From: Primula veris
Lineage: Eukaryota; Streptophyta; Magnoliopsida; Ericales; Primulaceae
Direction: 5' to 3'
NCBI GenBank assembly: GCA_963682055.1
Contig: OY821747.1
Location: 23,124,126-23,188,125, forward strand
DNA length: 64,000 nt
The notes under the pieces were generated by a model, which saw only the letters and a list, made by a program, of their open reading frames with translations, made no database searches and had not been told where the DNA came from. The translations under genes and the position numbers were made by a program. Below, one piece after another: positions 21,332-33,935 of the stretch (positions are counted from its first letter, which is position 1; each line of letters opens with the position of its first letter).

Positions 21332-24300
21332 TCATCTTAACATTGTCCGGACATCATACATTTTATTTATCACCCGGGACGCATCACTAAATCTATTGGC
21401 TCTCTCATAAATATTAGCTACAACAAGACGCAATTCCTTTTTATTAACATTGGGAACAGACTCGAGCCTCTTAAACAACAAATTCACCTTTTCGAAATCT
21501 CCTTTCACACCATAAAGGCTTAACATTTGGAAATGAACCTCGTCTTGAAAAACACAACCCTCGTCCTGCATTCGCATATACACATCATCTGCTATATCAA
21601 ACTCCCTCAATTTACCATACGCATTTAGTACTAGAGCAATTATATTTGAATCGGGAAAGTAACCTTTTCCCCTCATCTTGTCGAAAACCTCGACCACATT
21701 CGTGTACTTTTTGTTCCTGGAATATAGCTCAATCATAGAGCTAAATGCCGATATATCTTTCACTTCTCCATTGTCACAGCCCTGTCGAAATACCCATGTC
21801 GCTTCTTCTATTCGACCCGCGCCAGCTAGGATTGAAATAGCAGTCTCTCTAGGTATGTTATCAGGCCTTTTAAGCTCGTGTAAAAGTCGTTTAGCATGAG
21901 CAACTAAACCAGCTCTTTCATAAGCCACAATCATAGTCTGATAAAGCACTTGATCTATCTCTACACCAGAAGATCTTAGCTTTTGGAACAACATAGCTGC
22001 TCTGTCTAATCTCCCAGCCTTACTCCATATAGATATAATTGTTGAATACGTAATAGCATTAGGTTCAACCCCTCTACTTTGCATTTCCTTGATAAGGTTA
22101 TTTGCCTTTTCATGCTCAAGAGATTTTCCGTACATCTTAATCATAGTGTTGTAAGTAACGACATTTTGCTCAATTTCCTTCCTTTGCATTAATCTAAATA
22201 AATGTATCGCTTCACCAAAAAGCTCGGCCTCACCATAAACACGTAAAAGGGTATTGTAGCTAACAACATTTGGCTCAATACCTCTTTTTCTCATGCTCCA
22301 AAAGAGCCTATCGGCGTCTTTTGCCATATCTAGTTGTCCATAAACATCTATCGTAATGTTACAGGTAGTAAGATCTGGTTCACAATTCGAAACTTTCATT
22401 TCTGAAAACACCGATAACGCCTCTACAAATCTCTGGTTCTCAACATACATATATAAAAGTGTCGAGTAACTAACTGTATCCGGTACTACACCTACTGATT
22501 TCATTTCTTGAATAAGTTCCCGTGCTTCACGGAAAAACTTAGCTTTTCCGAAAACATTAATCATCGAATTATATGCAACGAGGTCGGGAGTAATACCCGA
22601 GTTTTTTAATCTCGAGAATACTGATATTGCCTTTGAGTAGTCCCGTAATTTCCGTGATAACTCGATTAAGTTACTATAGAGGACAAGGTCGCCAGTTATG
22701 TGGTCCTGTTCCATTTTCTGTAACCAAGCCAGTGCATCGTCGAACCGTCCCTCTTTTCCGAAATGTGTTATGAGGGTCGAATATGTGTACCTATTAAGTC
22801 ACATAATATTGTTTAAAATGGGTGTTTCAAATTGTTGGAAATCATGACTTAAAAACCCTAATGTAGTCAAGCATAAACAGTAAGATATGAACAAGTAAAC
22901 GAGTGTATATATTCACATAAATCACATTAACCTAAATGCGCTTATTCTGCAAGTACATTAAATACACAATGGAGTCTCGTTGCCAATCAACATCAAGTAA
23001 AAGAACAAACTCTTCCTCAATCTACTTTTAAGTAATATTGTACAATTGTTGTTTGTCAATACTCTTTACTCAAAGGCATAACCTTTTATAGCCGCCAAAA
23101 TATATATCTTTTAAAGCATGGCTCGACACTCTTCGAAATTTGTATGTATTTTTGGCCAATAGACGCTAATTTTGAACAAAGAAAGATGTAAAAAGATCAG
23201 TATTTTACAAAATGCACCTGTGAGTACTCACAAGCATACTGGTTTCAGGCTTTCAGCTCACCTAAAAAGTATAAAAACTGTTCTACGACAAAAGAATGAT
23301 CCTATAACCATTGCTTAGAAGTATACATTTTCAAGTCGACCAAAAAAGAGTAACATTACACAACAGACAGGGTAGACCACTCTGTGCTAACAAATACATC
23401 TAAACAATATTGAACAATTATTAACGCACGCCCAACTTATCTAGTACAACAACAACAACATTATTAGCACGTAATACAAAATGGAGTCTCATCACCAATC
23501 AAGTACAAGAACAAACTCTTCCTCAATACAAAATGGATGCTCTGTACCCAATCTTAAACAAAAAACACGAATACAGGTATACATGTATTTATAATATAGT
23601 CCAAGACTATATACTAACCCCTAACTTTTCCATAGATCAACCACTGATCAAAATCCATAAAAACAAACAAACTTACCAAAAAAAAGTTCAATTTCCATAC
23701 CTATCAGAAGAAATAGCCCTCTCATGCATTTTAGTCCATACACAGTTATATATAAAGTAGACAACAAAGTAGGCAAATATATACTATAAATCACTCTATA
23801 TCTGAAACTAATTCAACCTAGTAAAAAAAAATTAAGATTCAGTAACTAACTATACTAGTACAATTTAATCTAAGAAACCCGCATACAAATAAATAGCCCT
23901 TTCATTCGCATTTCATCGTAGCAGTCCATATGTAAGCTCCCACTGCTTGCATATAAAAATCAAATACGGGTCTATTTGTAGTAATAAATTCCTAATCTTA
24001 ACACAAATACACCTTTTTTGCCCTCTGGCGCACTTCATCGAACAATCCATATGCAAGTATCTCCCACTGCTGCATATAAATATCCAATACGGACCTTTGT
24101 TAATTGCCACAATTACCCAGAAATTCCTTTCCCGTTTGCTATTATTGTAAATTTTAGAATCTTTTAGTTTTTTTTCAACATTCATGTTTCCGTTTCTTCT
24201 TCTTGCAACTATGTAAATTCCTAATCTTGACAAAATAAACACTCAAATACAGGCTTTAAAAAAAACTCAAATATGAGTTTTGGGGTATCAGGAAAAATAG

Positions 24301-25628
24301 CCCTCTGGGTAATTTCGTCTAACAGTCCATATGCAAGCAAGTACGGATCATTTGTAGTAATAAATTCCTAATATTAACAGCAACCAAAAACAAAAAAACT
24401 GGTTTTCAGTCCTTATTTCCGATACTTATCAGGCAAAATTACCCCCTCACTAGTATTTCATCGTTACAGCCCAAATGCAAGAGAATGCGGGTCATTGTAA
24501 CAATTAAAAAAGCACAAAAAGCGGGCGGTTTTAATTCCTTATTTTTCCGTATAGTACCTATCAGGAGAAACACCCTTGTGTTGCATCTCCTCGAACAACC
24601 CATAAGCAAGCTCCCACTGCTTCGCTCTCAACACGTTTATCATAACAACATTATACACATAAACCGAAGGCGCATACCCCGCCACATTCACCCAGTCCAT
24701 CAACGGCACCGATCTCCTCCAGTCCCCTTCCCTGCTCAACACCCTCATCATAAAACTTATCGAAAAAAAATTTTCAATCCTTATACCTAGTTATTTCCCC
24801 TCTCGATTGTCTCCACCTAGTTTCCCGACTGTCTCCACCTAGTTACTTCCCTGTTTGTACTAATAAATTCGTAATCTTAACAACAATAACAACAAAAACA
24901 CACAAAGAAAGCGGGTTTGAGTCTTTTTTTCAGGGTACCTAAAATTTACCTTTTCATCAAAATGGCAGACCCTCGAGCTCTCGACGGTCTCCACTTAGTT
25001 ACTTACCCTGTTAGTTAATAATAACAAAATTCGTAACCCTAACAACAACAAAAAACGCAAAATATTTATTTACCTCACTTTCTCCACATATTTCTATATT
25101 TCTTTCCCTGTTTGTAATAATAATTAATAAATTCCTAATCTTAACAACAACAGAAAACAAAAACATGGGCTTATGGCAGTACCTATCAGGAGAAACACCC
25201 TTGTCGCGCATTTCCTCGAACAAGCCGAACGCGAGGTCCCACTGCTTTGCCCTCAGCACATTCCTTATCACCACATTATAAACATAAACAGAAGGCGCAT
25301 ACCCCGCCACGTCATTCACCCAGTCCATAATCGCCACCGACCTCCTCCAATCCCCTTCCCTGCTTAACACCCTTACCATAAAACTAATCGATAAAACCTT
25401 TTTATCTTTATATCTCGACATGATTTTAAACAGCTCCTGCTCGTTTTGTGACCGTTGGATTAAACCCACTAGTTCGTCCATGTCCACGTGTACGGTCATG
25501 ATGTGATTTTGCCGGGTCGGGGAGAGGTAAGGTGACGTGGCGGGTATGCTGGTTTTACGGAGGGTAACGTGGCGGTGGAGTGAAGGGGTGAGTAGAAGAG
25601 GAGTGTGTGTATAATATAATGTATACAT
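21332..25628 (-). CDS. chloroplast-type PPR protein, At5g39980-like, two exons
   Basis: Exon 1 is 25628-25183 and exon 2 is 22790-21332; CCTGATAG|GTACTG and TTAATAG|GTACAC join in phase to 634 codons. The N terminus (about 1-45) is rich in S/T/P/H/R with almost no acidic residues, as in plastid transit peptides. About thirteen P-class PPR motifs follow, with the regular PDLVAYNSMI, PDTVSYSTLL, PNVVSYNTLL and NAITYSTII helices. P-class PPR proteins bind organellar RNA sequence-specifically in splicing, stability or translation. From memory the sequence is very close to Arabidopsis At5g39980 (about 680 residues, needed for chloroplast development). The 2392-bp intron contains decayed copies of the exon 1 end. 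No editing-type E/DYW tail is seen, and the end at RTMLR is slightly short. Confidence 0.92.
22791..25182 (-). other. intron of the PPR gene with multiple relics of exon 1
   Basis: Besides the strong relic at 24549-24772, shorter decayed copies of the exon 1 end appear at about 23690-23745, 23895-23950, 24020-24075, 24290-24340 and 24425-24485. All carry variants of CATCGAACAATCCATATGCA near a TATCAGG-like site. A linked intron piece (TGTTTGTAGTAATAAATTCC then TAATCTTAAC) recurs near 23970, 24350, 24850 and 25110. A separate duplication links 22970-23035 with 23470-23540 (AAGAACAAACTCTTCCTCAA). Confidence 0.75.
24549..24772 (-). pseudogene. duplicated PPR exon 1 end (pseudo-exon)
   Basis: On minus it reads MRVLSREGDWRRSVPLMDW, then GYAPSVYVYNVV and LRAKQWELAYGLFEEM to GVSPDR, then a retained GATAG|GTACT donor. 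It has lost one codon relative to exon 1 (WVNVAGY against WVNDVAGY) but the frame is intact. It lacks an upstream acceptor AG in a pyrimidine context, so it is probably not spliced in. It is the youngest member of the relic series in this intron. Confidence 0.85.
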
Positions 25629-25682
25629 GATTATTGTTTTTGTATCTCTATAATATAATATTTGCTCTCTATTACTACTATT

Positions 25683-26359
25683 AGGCCCTGTTTGTTAACA
25701 GGGTTAATAGACTGGGATTAGACTAATTTTGCTGCTAATTTTGCTTATCGGATTAATCAGGACCAATAATGACTTATCCGATAACTCATTGGCGAGGTTT
25801 TAGCAATAGATTCTTAGAATTTACTGGGAATACCATTTATGAGCTTATTTTGAGAAATATGAATTGGTTTGCTGGTTAATTAAATTTTGCATTAATCTCA
25901 TATAGATAGTAAAGACAGCTCATAATGTGGAAGTTTTGAGAAATATGAATTGGTAACTTATGTTACTCATGTATTGACCCTGTATTTCAGTTTAACTATT
26001 AATCACTGAAATACAATGTATGTAGCTAGTTATTGTATACCGATGATATGATGTAATGAATTTTTATTTTATAAAACTGTATGTATTGTTAATGAAACAA
26101 GTTTAATTTAAACAAACATGTAATAAACATAGTAAAAGGATAAAATAGTAATTGAATGCGTATTGGTCCAATAGAAATATAGTCATGTAAACAAACGTGA
26201 TTTTGAACAACAAATACTATGCACAGTAGTCCATTCAAACAAAGACAAAATTGGACTCATCAATAGTATTCATAGTACATCACTACTCCTACCTTCATTA
26301 ATAATACTCCTTCAACATCATGTCCCGGGGCTATTAATCCCGGTACCAAAGGAGACCTT
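25683..26359. mobile_element. hAT-like MITE
   Basis: Left end GGCCCTGTTTGTTAACAGGG and right end (complement) GGTCTCCTTTGGTACCGGGA are imperfect inverted repeats continuing with TTAATAG...GGGA on both sides. There is no coding capacity. The target duplication is uncertain because the next element is inserted at its right edge. Confidence 0.5.
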
Positions 26360-26402
26360 AGTATTATGGGGTGTTTGTTTGAAAATACATGTGGAGGGAT
26401 TA

Positions 26403-28411
26403 CAGCATGTTTACCGGGGTTGTGGTTGTGGTGGGTGGAGCCGCAGCCAACACGTCGCCGTCTTTATCGGAATGTTGGCTGCGGAGGGTCTGTAGCTTCC
26501 CTCTCTCTCTTCTTCCTTCTCTTTTCTCCTAACCTACACTGTATTCGTGTTGGCTGCATATTGATAATTACAGGTATTGATCCCTGTATAATTACAAACC
26601 AGTCCCTGTATTTTGTATTGTATTAAAAAAAACATACCGTTATAATTACTCCGCTGGTCTTGTAGTTTCATATTATTACGATTTAGTCCCTATAACGGTA
26701 ATAAACAGTAATATTAGTATTTTTTAAGGTCCCTAAACTTTTATACAAATTGGTCCTAAATAACGGCTAGTTGTATTTTTTTTTTCAGTCCAAAATGTTT
26801 TAAAAAATTAAATTTGACTCATTAATCTCCCTATATAAACACACACACACATTTTCATTCAAACCACACAATTTTCTCACTCTTATTACCTTTCATATAT
26901 CACTAAACATATTTATTCTCTACAAATGACCAATTATGATGGTGATAATTTCAATTACCCAATAAATTCCGATGATGAAACGTGTTACATGTCTTCCTCC
27001 CAATATACATACGGCAACTCACCTTAATATTCAACGCAACCTTTCGAACCCCAATTTTCTCAACCTTCAAAATGCAAACCAAGAAAAAAAAACCCAAACT
27101 CAAATCAATAAGAATACGGTTGATCGAAAAGTGTGGACCGAATACGAAGATGAGTGACTTTGTAAAAGTTGGTGTAATATATCAACCGATAGGATTATCG
27201 GCAATGAACGGGCAAATACTGATTGAAAATTCATGCTGATTACCACCACGAGTTACCCGATGGATAGAATTCTTAGCGTTCATCGGATATGTTACGCCAT
27301 CACTTTGGCGATGTGAGTAAAAAGGTGAAAAAAAATTCAAGCATGTTTTAACCACGAGGAAAATAGGCAAAAAAGCGGGAGAGTCGACAACGATTTGGTA
27401 TGATTTTATAAACTTTTGCATAATTTTTTAATTAGTAATATAAATTAGTTTTTTAATTATCAACTTGTTTATTTAGACTAATTACAATAATTTTTTTTAT
27501 AAATTTTTAGTATAAAGCCGCGGAACTTGATTTTTTTGAAGATACGGGTAAATCCTTTAAAAATTATCGTTGTTTTATCGTTTTGAAAGATCAACTAAAA
27601 TGACACACCCATATTCAAGAAGATAAAACAAAAAACTAATGTAGAGGGTGGATCAAAATCAACCGGTTTTGATATCGATGATGACGTCATTGAAAAAGTA
27701 TCGGTTTTGGATAAGATAGAGAGGCCAAAAGGTAGAAAAGCCGCGAAGGCGGAGGCCTCTAGAAATTTTAGTTCGTCATCTAGTATGATAGATTTTATGA
27801 ATTCTTATAGAGAGGAACAAACTGTGAGGTATCAAATATCAGTGAGAAACATGTCGGCAATGGTGACTGCAGCTATAGAGAAAGCGACTGCAGCTAAAGA
27901 GGAAAACGGATGCAGATAGAGAGAAATCGTGTGCACAACTTTGGGAGATGGAAGAGGGGATTATGGGATTAGATTCTGATGATCCGAATATCATGGCAGG
28001 TAGAATAAACTGGATCTTAGCAAAACAAGCTGAAATCATACGAAATCTTTCGGTTTAATATATGTAGTTTTAATTTTTTTTTGATGTAATTTTTATTTTT
28101 TATGTTATTGATGTAATTTTTATTTTTTATTTGATGTAATTTTAATGAAATGAATATTTAATTTTATTTATTTAAATTTATAATTTTTAGTTGTTAATTA
28201 TTTAGTTTTGATTACAATTATAACTGTTAAGAGCTATTTACAATTACATTCAAAACTGTTAGGACCTCTTTAATAATTTCAATAACATTCAAAAGTTAAA
28301 CAACACCTTAAACCAACACACCAATAAACTTGACCCGTCGCTTCACACAAACCAACACCCAAAATTTAAGTTAAACCAACACCATAAACTAACGCACCGT
28401 TAAACATGCTC
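26403..28411 (+). mobile_element. PIF/Harbinger element with TTA target duplication
   Basis: TTA at 26400-26402 and 28412-28414 flank termini CAGCATGTTTACCGG and, on the other strand, GAGCATGTTTAACGG, which are matching inverted repeats. A 3-bp TTA duplication is the signature of PIF/Harbinger. The 2.0-kb interior carries a broken Myb/SANT-like ORF1 but no transposase. It is nested in the hAT-like element. Confidence 0.8.
26926..28058 (+). pseudogene. Harbinger ORF1-type (Myb/trihelix-like) pseudogene
   Basis: From an ATG near 26926 (MTNYDGDNFNYP) fragments in different frames resemble the plant Harbinger accessory protein, often annotated as 'glutathione S-transferase T3-like'. They are a VWTEYEDE start of a SANT-like helix (about 27130), a YKAAELDFFEDTGKSFKNYR block (about 27511-27570) and a basic, serine-rich ERPKGRKAAKAEA...SSSSSM segment in the 27707-27919 frame. 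Frameshifts and stops separate the blocks. In active elements ORF1 binds the termini and helps transposase reach the nucleus. Here it is dead. Confidence 0.65.
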
Positions 28412-28823
28412 TTAGGGAGATGGGATTAGAAATATCATCGGACCTACAAGTATCGCGTTTGGTACAAAAAGTGGAAACGAGACTATTAGTAAAATGAGAT
28501 TAGAAATGATGAGAAATATGTTATTTGGAGCAATAGGGGGTGTGGTATTGGAAAATGTGGGTATTTGAAGTAAATGAGATGTTGTATATATATATATATA
28601 TATATGCGTGTGTGTGTGTGTGTATTTTGCAAGTTTATTTATTATAGATATAAATGTAAATTTGTAAAATAGTCCAACCCCAATAAAAAGCAAACAAACA
28701 CTTCATTGTTATTTCATGTATGTACTATTAATCGCACTTTCATTTCTTATCCCGCCATAGTCCGAAGATATTCATAGTCCCGTCCGTTACTACTAATACC
28801 GCAACCAAATGAGCCCTTAGTAT

Positions 28824-30319
28824 GTTAAATTTTTATATAAGTGTAATTATTTACATCGTAAATTAACAAAATTATAGTCGTTCTATCTTACATTTGGTGA
28901 TTTTTTTTTACGGATGTTCACATAATTACACTCACCATGTGATAGACAAAATAACGCGTGTGTCATTTCATCATTTTGTTTAAGGATGATTATACAGTGT
29001 TTTAAAAATGACTAAAACTGATTTAAATGATCATAGACTGTTTTTAAATAATTTAAGATGTTTTTTAAATGATTATGGATTGTTTTCATATGATCATAGA
29101 GTCATATCTATTTTAAAATAACTCGGACTGTAAACGACCGTCATAAACTGTTTTTGAAATTACCACAAACTGTTCACTTTCGGTTATTAGCTGGTTATTT
29201 GATCGCTTAGACGACTTTAAAAACATTTGAAACCACTCAAACTGTTTTACTAAAAGATCATTATCATTTTAAAAGTTTTTGTCATGTTTGAATGTTTTTT
29301 TCGACTTTGAGGATTTTTTTTTACATGTTTTCCTATTTTTTTTATATAGTAATTTTGGATTTTTACAACTTTTTATGCGTTTGTTTGTCTCTTTGTCGCT
29401 TTTTATGTTTTTTTTAGATTATTCAAATGCCCCAATTGTGAATATTTTGTGATTGTTTATGATTATTAGGTTACTATTAAAAATAAATATCTTTGTTTTT
29501 TTACAATTTGTTTTTATTCTACTAATGGCAAAAAAAAAATCAATACCCCCTAAAAAATTGAATCGTAGTTCTGCCACTATTGATGTCGCATTAAAATCGT
29601 CGGAGTTCTAAAGTTAATTGTATCATAAATAAATGAAATAAACATAAATATTCAATTTAACACTCGTAGGTTCAGAATTAAAATGAACTAAACTCAGAGT
29701 TTTAAAACTAAATAACAAATGTCTAATAAAAAAGCAAACATTGTTGGATCTAGGAATGATATATTATTGATAAGCTTTAGAGACAAAATAGGCATGATTA
29801 GAAAAAGGGAGATACATAAAAACATAATTTTTAAAATTTTGGATTATCAAGTCTTGTTTAAGGTTTGGTTTATATATTAATATAATATTATATAGTATCA
29901 AAGTTTAAACAAACAGTAAAAAAGTAATAAAACATGCAGCATACGTACCATCAGTGGCAAATCTAGGATTTCAAATAAATGTGGGCAAAAACTTATAAGT
30001 ATGAAAATATTAAAAAGTTTAAAAGGTTTTGTAAGCATCACTTTTTTATAATCAATCTCCATGGTTAGCCATATGTAATATGTTATATATGTTCTATTGT
30101 GCCAAACACATCTAGTTTATTTTAAACAACACCATACAATTATTTGTCAAAAAATCATTCATTTAGTTGCTAAGTTGGTCCTTTAATATTTATTTTTTTC
30201 ATAAAATATTGTATAGGTTACTTGATTACCTTGCGAGGCTATCGATGTATGATGATTTACAAATCGGGAATTATTGTCATTTATTTTGAAACTGTAAGAA
30301 CGGAACTGATAGTGATGAA
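28824..30319. other. intergenic DNA without recognised genes
   Basis: AT-rich. 28980-29270 has loosely repeated ACTGTTTTTAAATGATCATAG-like phrases. CAGTGGCAAATCTAGGATTTC at 29950 looks like a transposon terminus (compare CAGTGGCGGAGCTAGGA-type ends, from memory), but no partner was found. Confidence 0.5.
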
Positions 30320-31250
30320 TGTTAAAAATTAGGGATATGAGATTACAGCGATTGTAATACATGCGGCCTGAAACATAGCAATAAAGACGAAGTTAATGAG
30401 CATTTAATGGCCCAATCGAAATGAGCAGATAGGGTTCTGAACCCGCTTCTCTTGCCGATGGGCTTATCAACGAGATAACCTCCGAAAGATACTGAATATC
30501 TAAGATAATCAATCAGATATTCCAATAATGAAAAAAGACAACAACTCTATACAGACATATCTCATAAGAATAAGGTCAAACCATTAAAGATACGTTAATT
30601 GTGCATAAAGGAAAGCATACCCGAAAGTAAGACTAAAAGAAAGGCGAGGGCCTTCTCGCCGAGTGATATTCAACTATCTGGATGAAGCTATAAAATCAAC
30701 ACATTCGAAGGCTAACGAAAGAGACATGGTCTCTCGAAAGAGCTCCACTCGCCAGCGAAGAGAAGTGGGGCCCCTTTGGGCTAGCCAAGTAGGTGGAAAG
30801 ATAGAAAAAATATGGTAGGATATATCTCAACATGGCATTAAGAAAACGAAAGATATAACGAAGATATGATTGATAAGATCATACCAATCATGAAATATAC
30901 TCCCTAAATCGCCCTCATCACCTATACAAGGGGCTCATAATCCAAGAAAGAAATCATCTCAACTCATACGAACTCAGACATATATTTAATTATCGGGTAC
31001 TACTAACCCTACTTATATTCAATACATATTTACATTCATTATCAAAACCCTAAGAGGTTTAACCTTCTCACTTCTCCGTTAAGCGGAGTAGGTTAAACGG
31101 TGGTCAAACCATCAAGTCTCCCTTTATCTTACCTATTTATGCGCAGGTTATAAAGAGCTACCAAGAAGTCCGGATCAAGCCCTAAAATGAGCTTTCTCAT
31201 TGGCTCACAGTCTGTGACTGGAGTTCACGCAGTATACCTAAAATTCAAGT
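30320..31250 (+). repeat. probable solo LTR (gypsy-like)
   Basis: The block begins TGTTAAAAATTAGGG and is compositionally distinct: higher GC, promoter-like CCTATACAAGGGGCTCATAA near 30921, AACCCTAAGAGGTTTAACC, and an end region AGCCCTAAAATGAG...GGCTCACAGTCTGTGACTGG. From memory this text is typical of plant Ty3/gypsy LTR R-U5 regions. No primer-binding site, polypurine tract or second copy is seen, and the right end is not certain. No coding sequence. Confidence 0.4.
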
Positions 31251-33079
31251 TTTATCAGATAGTATATTATTAGACTATTGGAGCACAATTTGTTAATATA
31301 AAAAATCTATTTACACGTGAACCGATAGTAAAGGTGAAATTAAGTTTGAAAACATAATTCCAAAAATACCCTTTATTATTATGTAAAATTTGCTCTTTCT
31401 TTTGTAACTATACCATACACCTAGACATATTTTTAAAAGTATTTTTAACATCCTTATGGGCTTTTTTGTAATTTGTTATTTCAAAACTAAGGGTAGGCAT
31501 TTATTTTTAACATCTAGGGGCTTTTTTGTAATTTGTTATTTCAAAACTAAGTGTAGGCATTTGCCTTGCATTAGTATGGATTTGTCCCTCCAATTTCTGA
31601 TAAAGGATATTCAGTCTGTGTGAGTAGAAGTGAAAGAAGGTATTTATGCTCATCGTGTTCTTTATATGGAAATACGAGGCCAGGGGGCCATTCCCTTGAC
31701 ACGTATTGATGAGAATTTTACTCCACATACTACCACCATATAACATATGTAGTAATCTTTAAAATTGTTTTTAGAGTATAAGTTTTATTTAATTAAATAC
31801 CAATAGCATGTAAATTTCTATCGCATGATACTAAACTAAGGGATAACGAGCCATTGTATAAAAAAACAGAAAATGAAATGAACGCTTAAATAAGTACTGA
31901 CCCTGGTACCTTAAAAAACATGATGATAAACAACATCCATTTAAAACAAGCTCGGGAGAGATTCAAAAGTACTCTCATCTAAAGAAAATTAACATTTATT
32001 TACAGCTCTTATTCATAAATTCAAATAAAAAAACAAAAACAAGAAAACAAGTCAAGCCAACCATTGCATGTTTACGTGCAAAATGCATTCCATTACAATA
32101 ATATATTTTGCAAAATTCATATCTACATTATTCTTGAAAACTCGAACTGAACTAGTTGACACTAGTGAGGGTAAAACAAGCAGCAGCATTCTTGAGTTCA
32201 TAATTTCTTGAAACGACTTCCGTTGTATCTTTCCAAGATGATCCACAACTGCATGTAGAAGTTTATTAATCCAAGATTAAACATAGCAAAATTTAAATTT
32301 AAATTTGATATATGATTGGTGTGAGAAGAAAATGATTTAACGGACTAACATTTACGATTTAATAAATCGATAAGATCAAAAATTGAAAAAAACACAATCT
32401 GTATATAGGGCAAACACAAGCAATAAACTATTTATTTTCAAAAATATTTTTTTTAACGGATAATTCATATCTTTAAAAGTTTTGATGCGTACAATTATAT
32501 CTCACACAACATCATCTCCGTCAACTCTCTCTTACTCTTTCTTTTCCTCTCTCTTTTTCCATCATACATCTATAATCAAAGATCTGCAAATGATTAATCT
32601 GTCAAGTCTCTATTACTCTTTCTTTTTCTTCTCTCTTTTTCCATCATACATCTATAATCAAAGATCTGTAAATGATTAATCTTTAAAATGCCGACATATA
32701 AGAACTTAAAGTTTTACATAAGTCAATTTCCATCTACAAGTGATGATTTCGTGTCCACAGTCGCGATCTTCGATGGGTCTATTGATGCAAACCTGCAATA
32801 GACCTTGTCACGTAGAATATGGGGCATGCAATATAATCTCTCTATGAGAACATGCTATTTGCGTTTCAAATAAACTAATGATTTGCAATTTTGGGTTTTG
32901 AGTTAGTGCTAAATTTATGAATTTTGGCTAAAGATCATAAATTCGGCCGTTTAAACCTCATATATAATTGACTGAATTTCTAATGGGCTCATAACCGACT
33001 AACAAAAAATCATACATCTTTTAATCATATTGTGATTCAGTGTGTTAATCGAAGTTCATAACCAATTTTTTTAAACTTT
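31251..33079. repeat. intergenic DNA with two small tandem duplications
   Basis: No gene. A 60-bp duplication at about 31446-31560 repeats GGGCTTTTTTGTAATTTGTT through GTAGGCAT (31459 and 31519). An 82-bp duplication at about 32521-32684 repeats TTTCCATCATACATCTATAA then TCAAAGATCTG. Both have few differences and look recent. Confidence 0.75.
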
Positions 33080-33600
33080 TGTACGTATTTTTAAGAACTC
33101 TAGGAGTCCATACGATTTAGTTTCTTTCTAAATTCATAACCATTTGGTTATTCAAAAGTGCATACCATTTTGATTTAGTTCATATATCCAATTTTCAGAG
33201 TTTATATACCCATATTTTTTCATTCATACATTTTTTTTTTAAAAATCTTGTACCATTTTTTTTTTTCTAGAATACCATTTTTAAAGACATAATGCCCTAA
33301 ATTTTATATACCCATATTTTTTCATTCATACATTTTATAAAAAAATCTTGTACAATTTTTTTTTTTTCTAAAATACCATTTTTTAAGACATAATACCCTA
33401 AATTTTAGACTTCATACTATTTTTGTCATATTTCATACCCTTTTATTAAGACTTCATACCCCTTTTGTATGACATTTTTTTTCATACTTTCATACATTTA
33501 TTTTAGACTTCATACATTTTTCTAAAGTTCACACACTCCCCTCTCATTTCATACTCTTTTTTACCCAGTTCATGCAAACAAATAAAAAATTATACCCTAT
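33080..33600. repeat. degenerate TTCATACC-type repeat array
   Basis: Around fifteen loose units based on TTTCATACC or ACTTCATACATTTT. A 65-bp piece (CCCATATTTTTTCATTCATA onward) is duplicated at about 33211 and 33310. Similar text lies at 11165-11460. Non-coding. Confidence 0.7.
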
Positions 33601-33865
33601 TTTTTTTTAACTCAAATGACTCAATAATAATTATTTCTTAATTCTGTCACAAAACTAATAGGGTTATGATTTTTTCTATAACCATTTGTAATCTGAATTT
33701 GATTCTATACTATATTTCACCAATCAGAATAATATCTCATCCAAAGAGATCCCTACACGAGTCAATCGAGTGGGATCTTGGTAAATAAAGAGAGTAGCAT
33801 GACATAGAAATACAGAGATATAGTCGGTCTGGTTCACAATGAGAGGGATGGAGAGGGAGGGAGGG

Positions 33866-33867
<2 letters not shown>

Positions 33868-33932
<65 letters not shown>

Positions 33933-33935
33933 GGG
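33868..33935 (+). repeat. (GT)n followed by a 32-base G homopolymer
   Basis: About 16 GT repeats run straight into an uninterrupted G tract (33900-33931), preceded by (GAGGGAGG)n purines. Such a tract can form G-quadruplexes, and its length is prone to sequencing error. The proline/histidine-rich minus-strand ORF across it is an artefact. Confidence 0.95.

Larger units (their letters stand above)
26365..28815. mobile_element. hAT-like element with 8-bp CTTAGTAT target duplication
   Basis: CTTAGTAT occurs at 26357-26364 and 28816-28823, flanking ends that are weakly inverted (TATGGGGTGTTTGTTTG against complement GGCTCATTTGGTTGCGG). An 8-bp duplication is characteristic of hAT. The element itself is only about 440 bp; the rest is the Harbinger element inserted into it. 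A (TA)n(TG)n microsatellite lies at 28586-28624. Confidence 0.55.
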
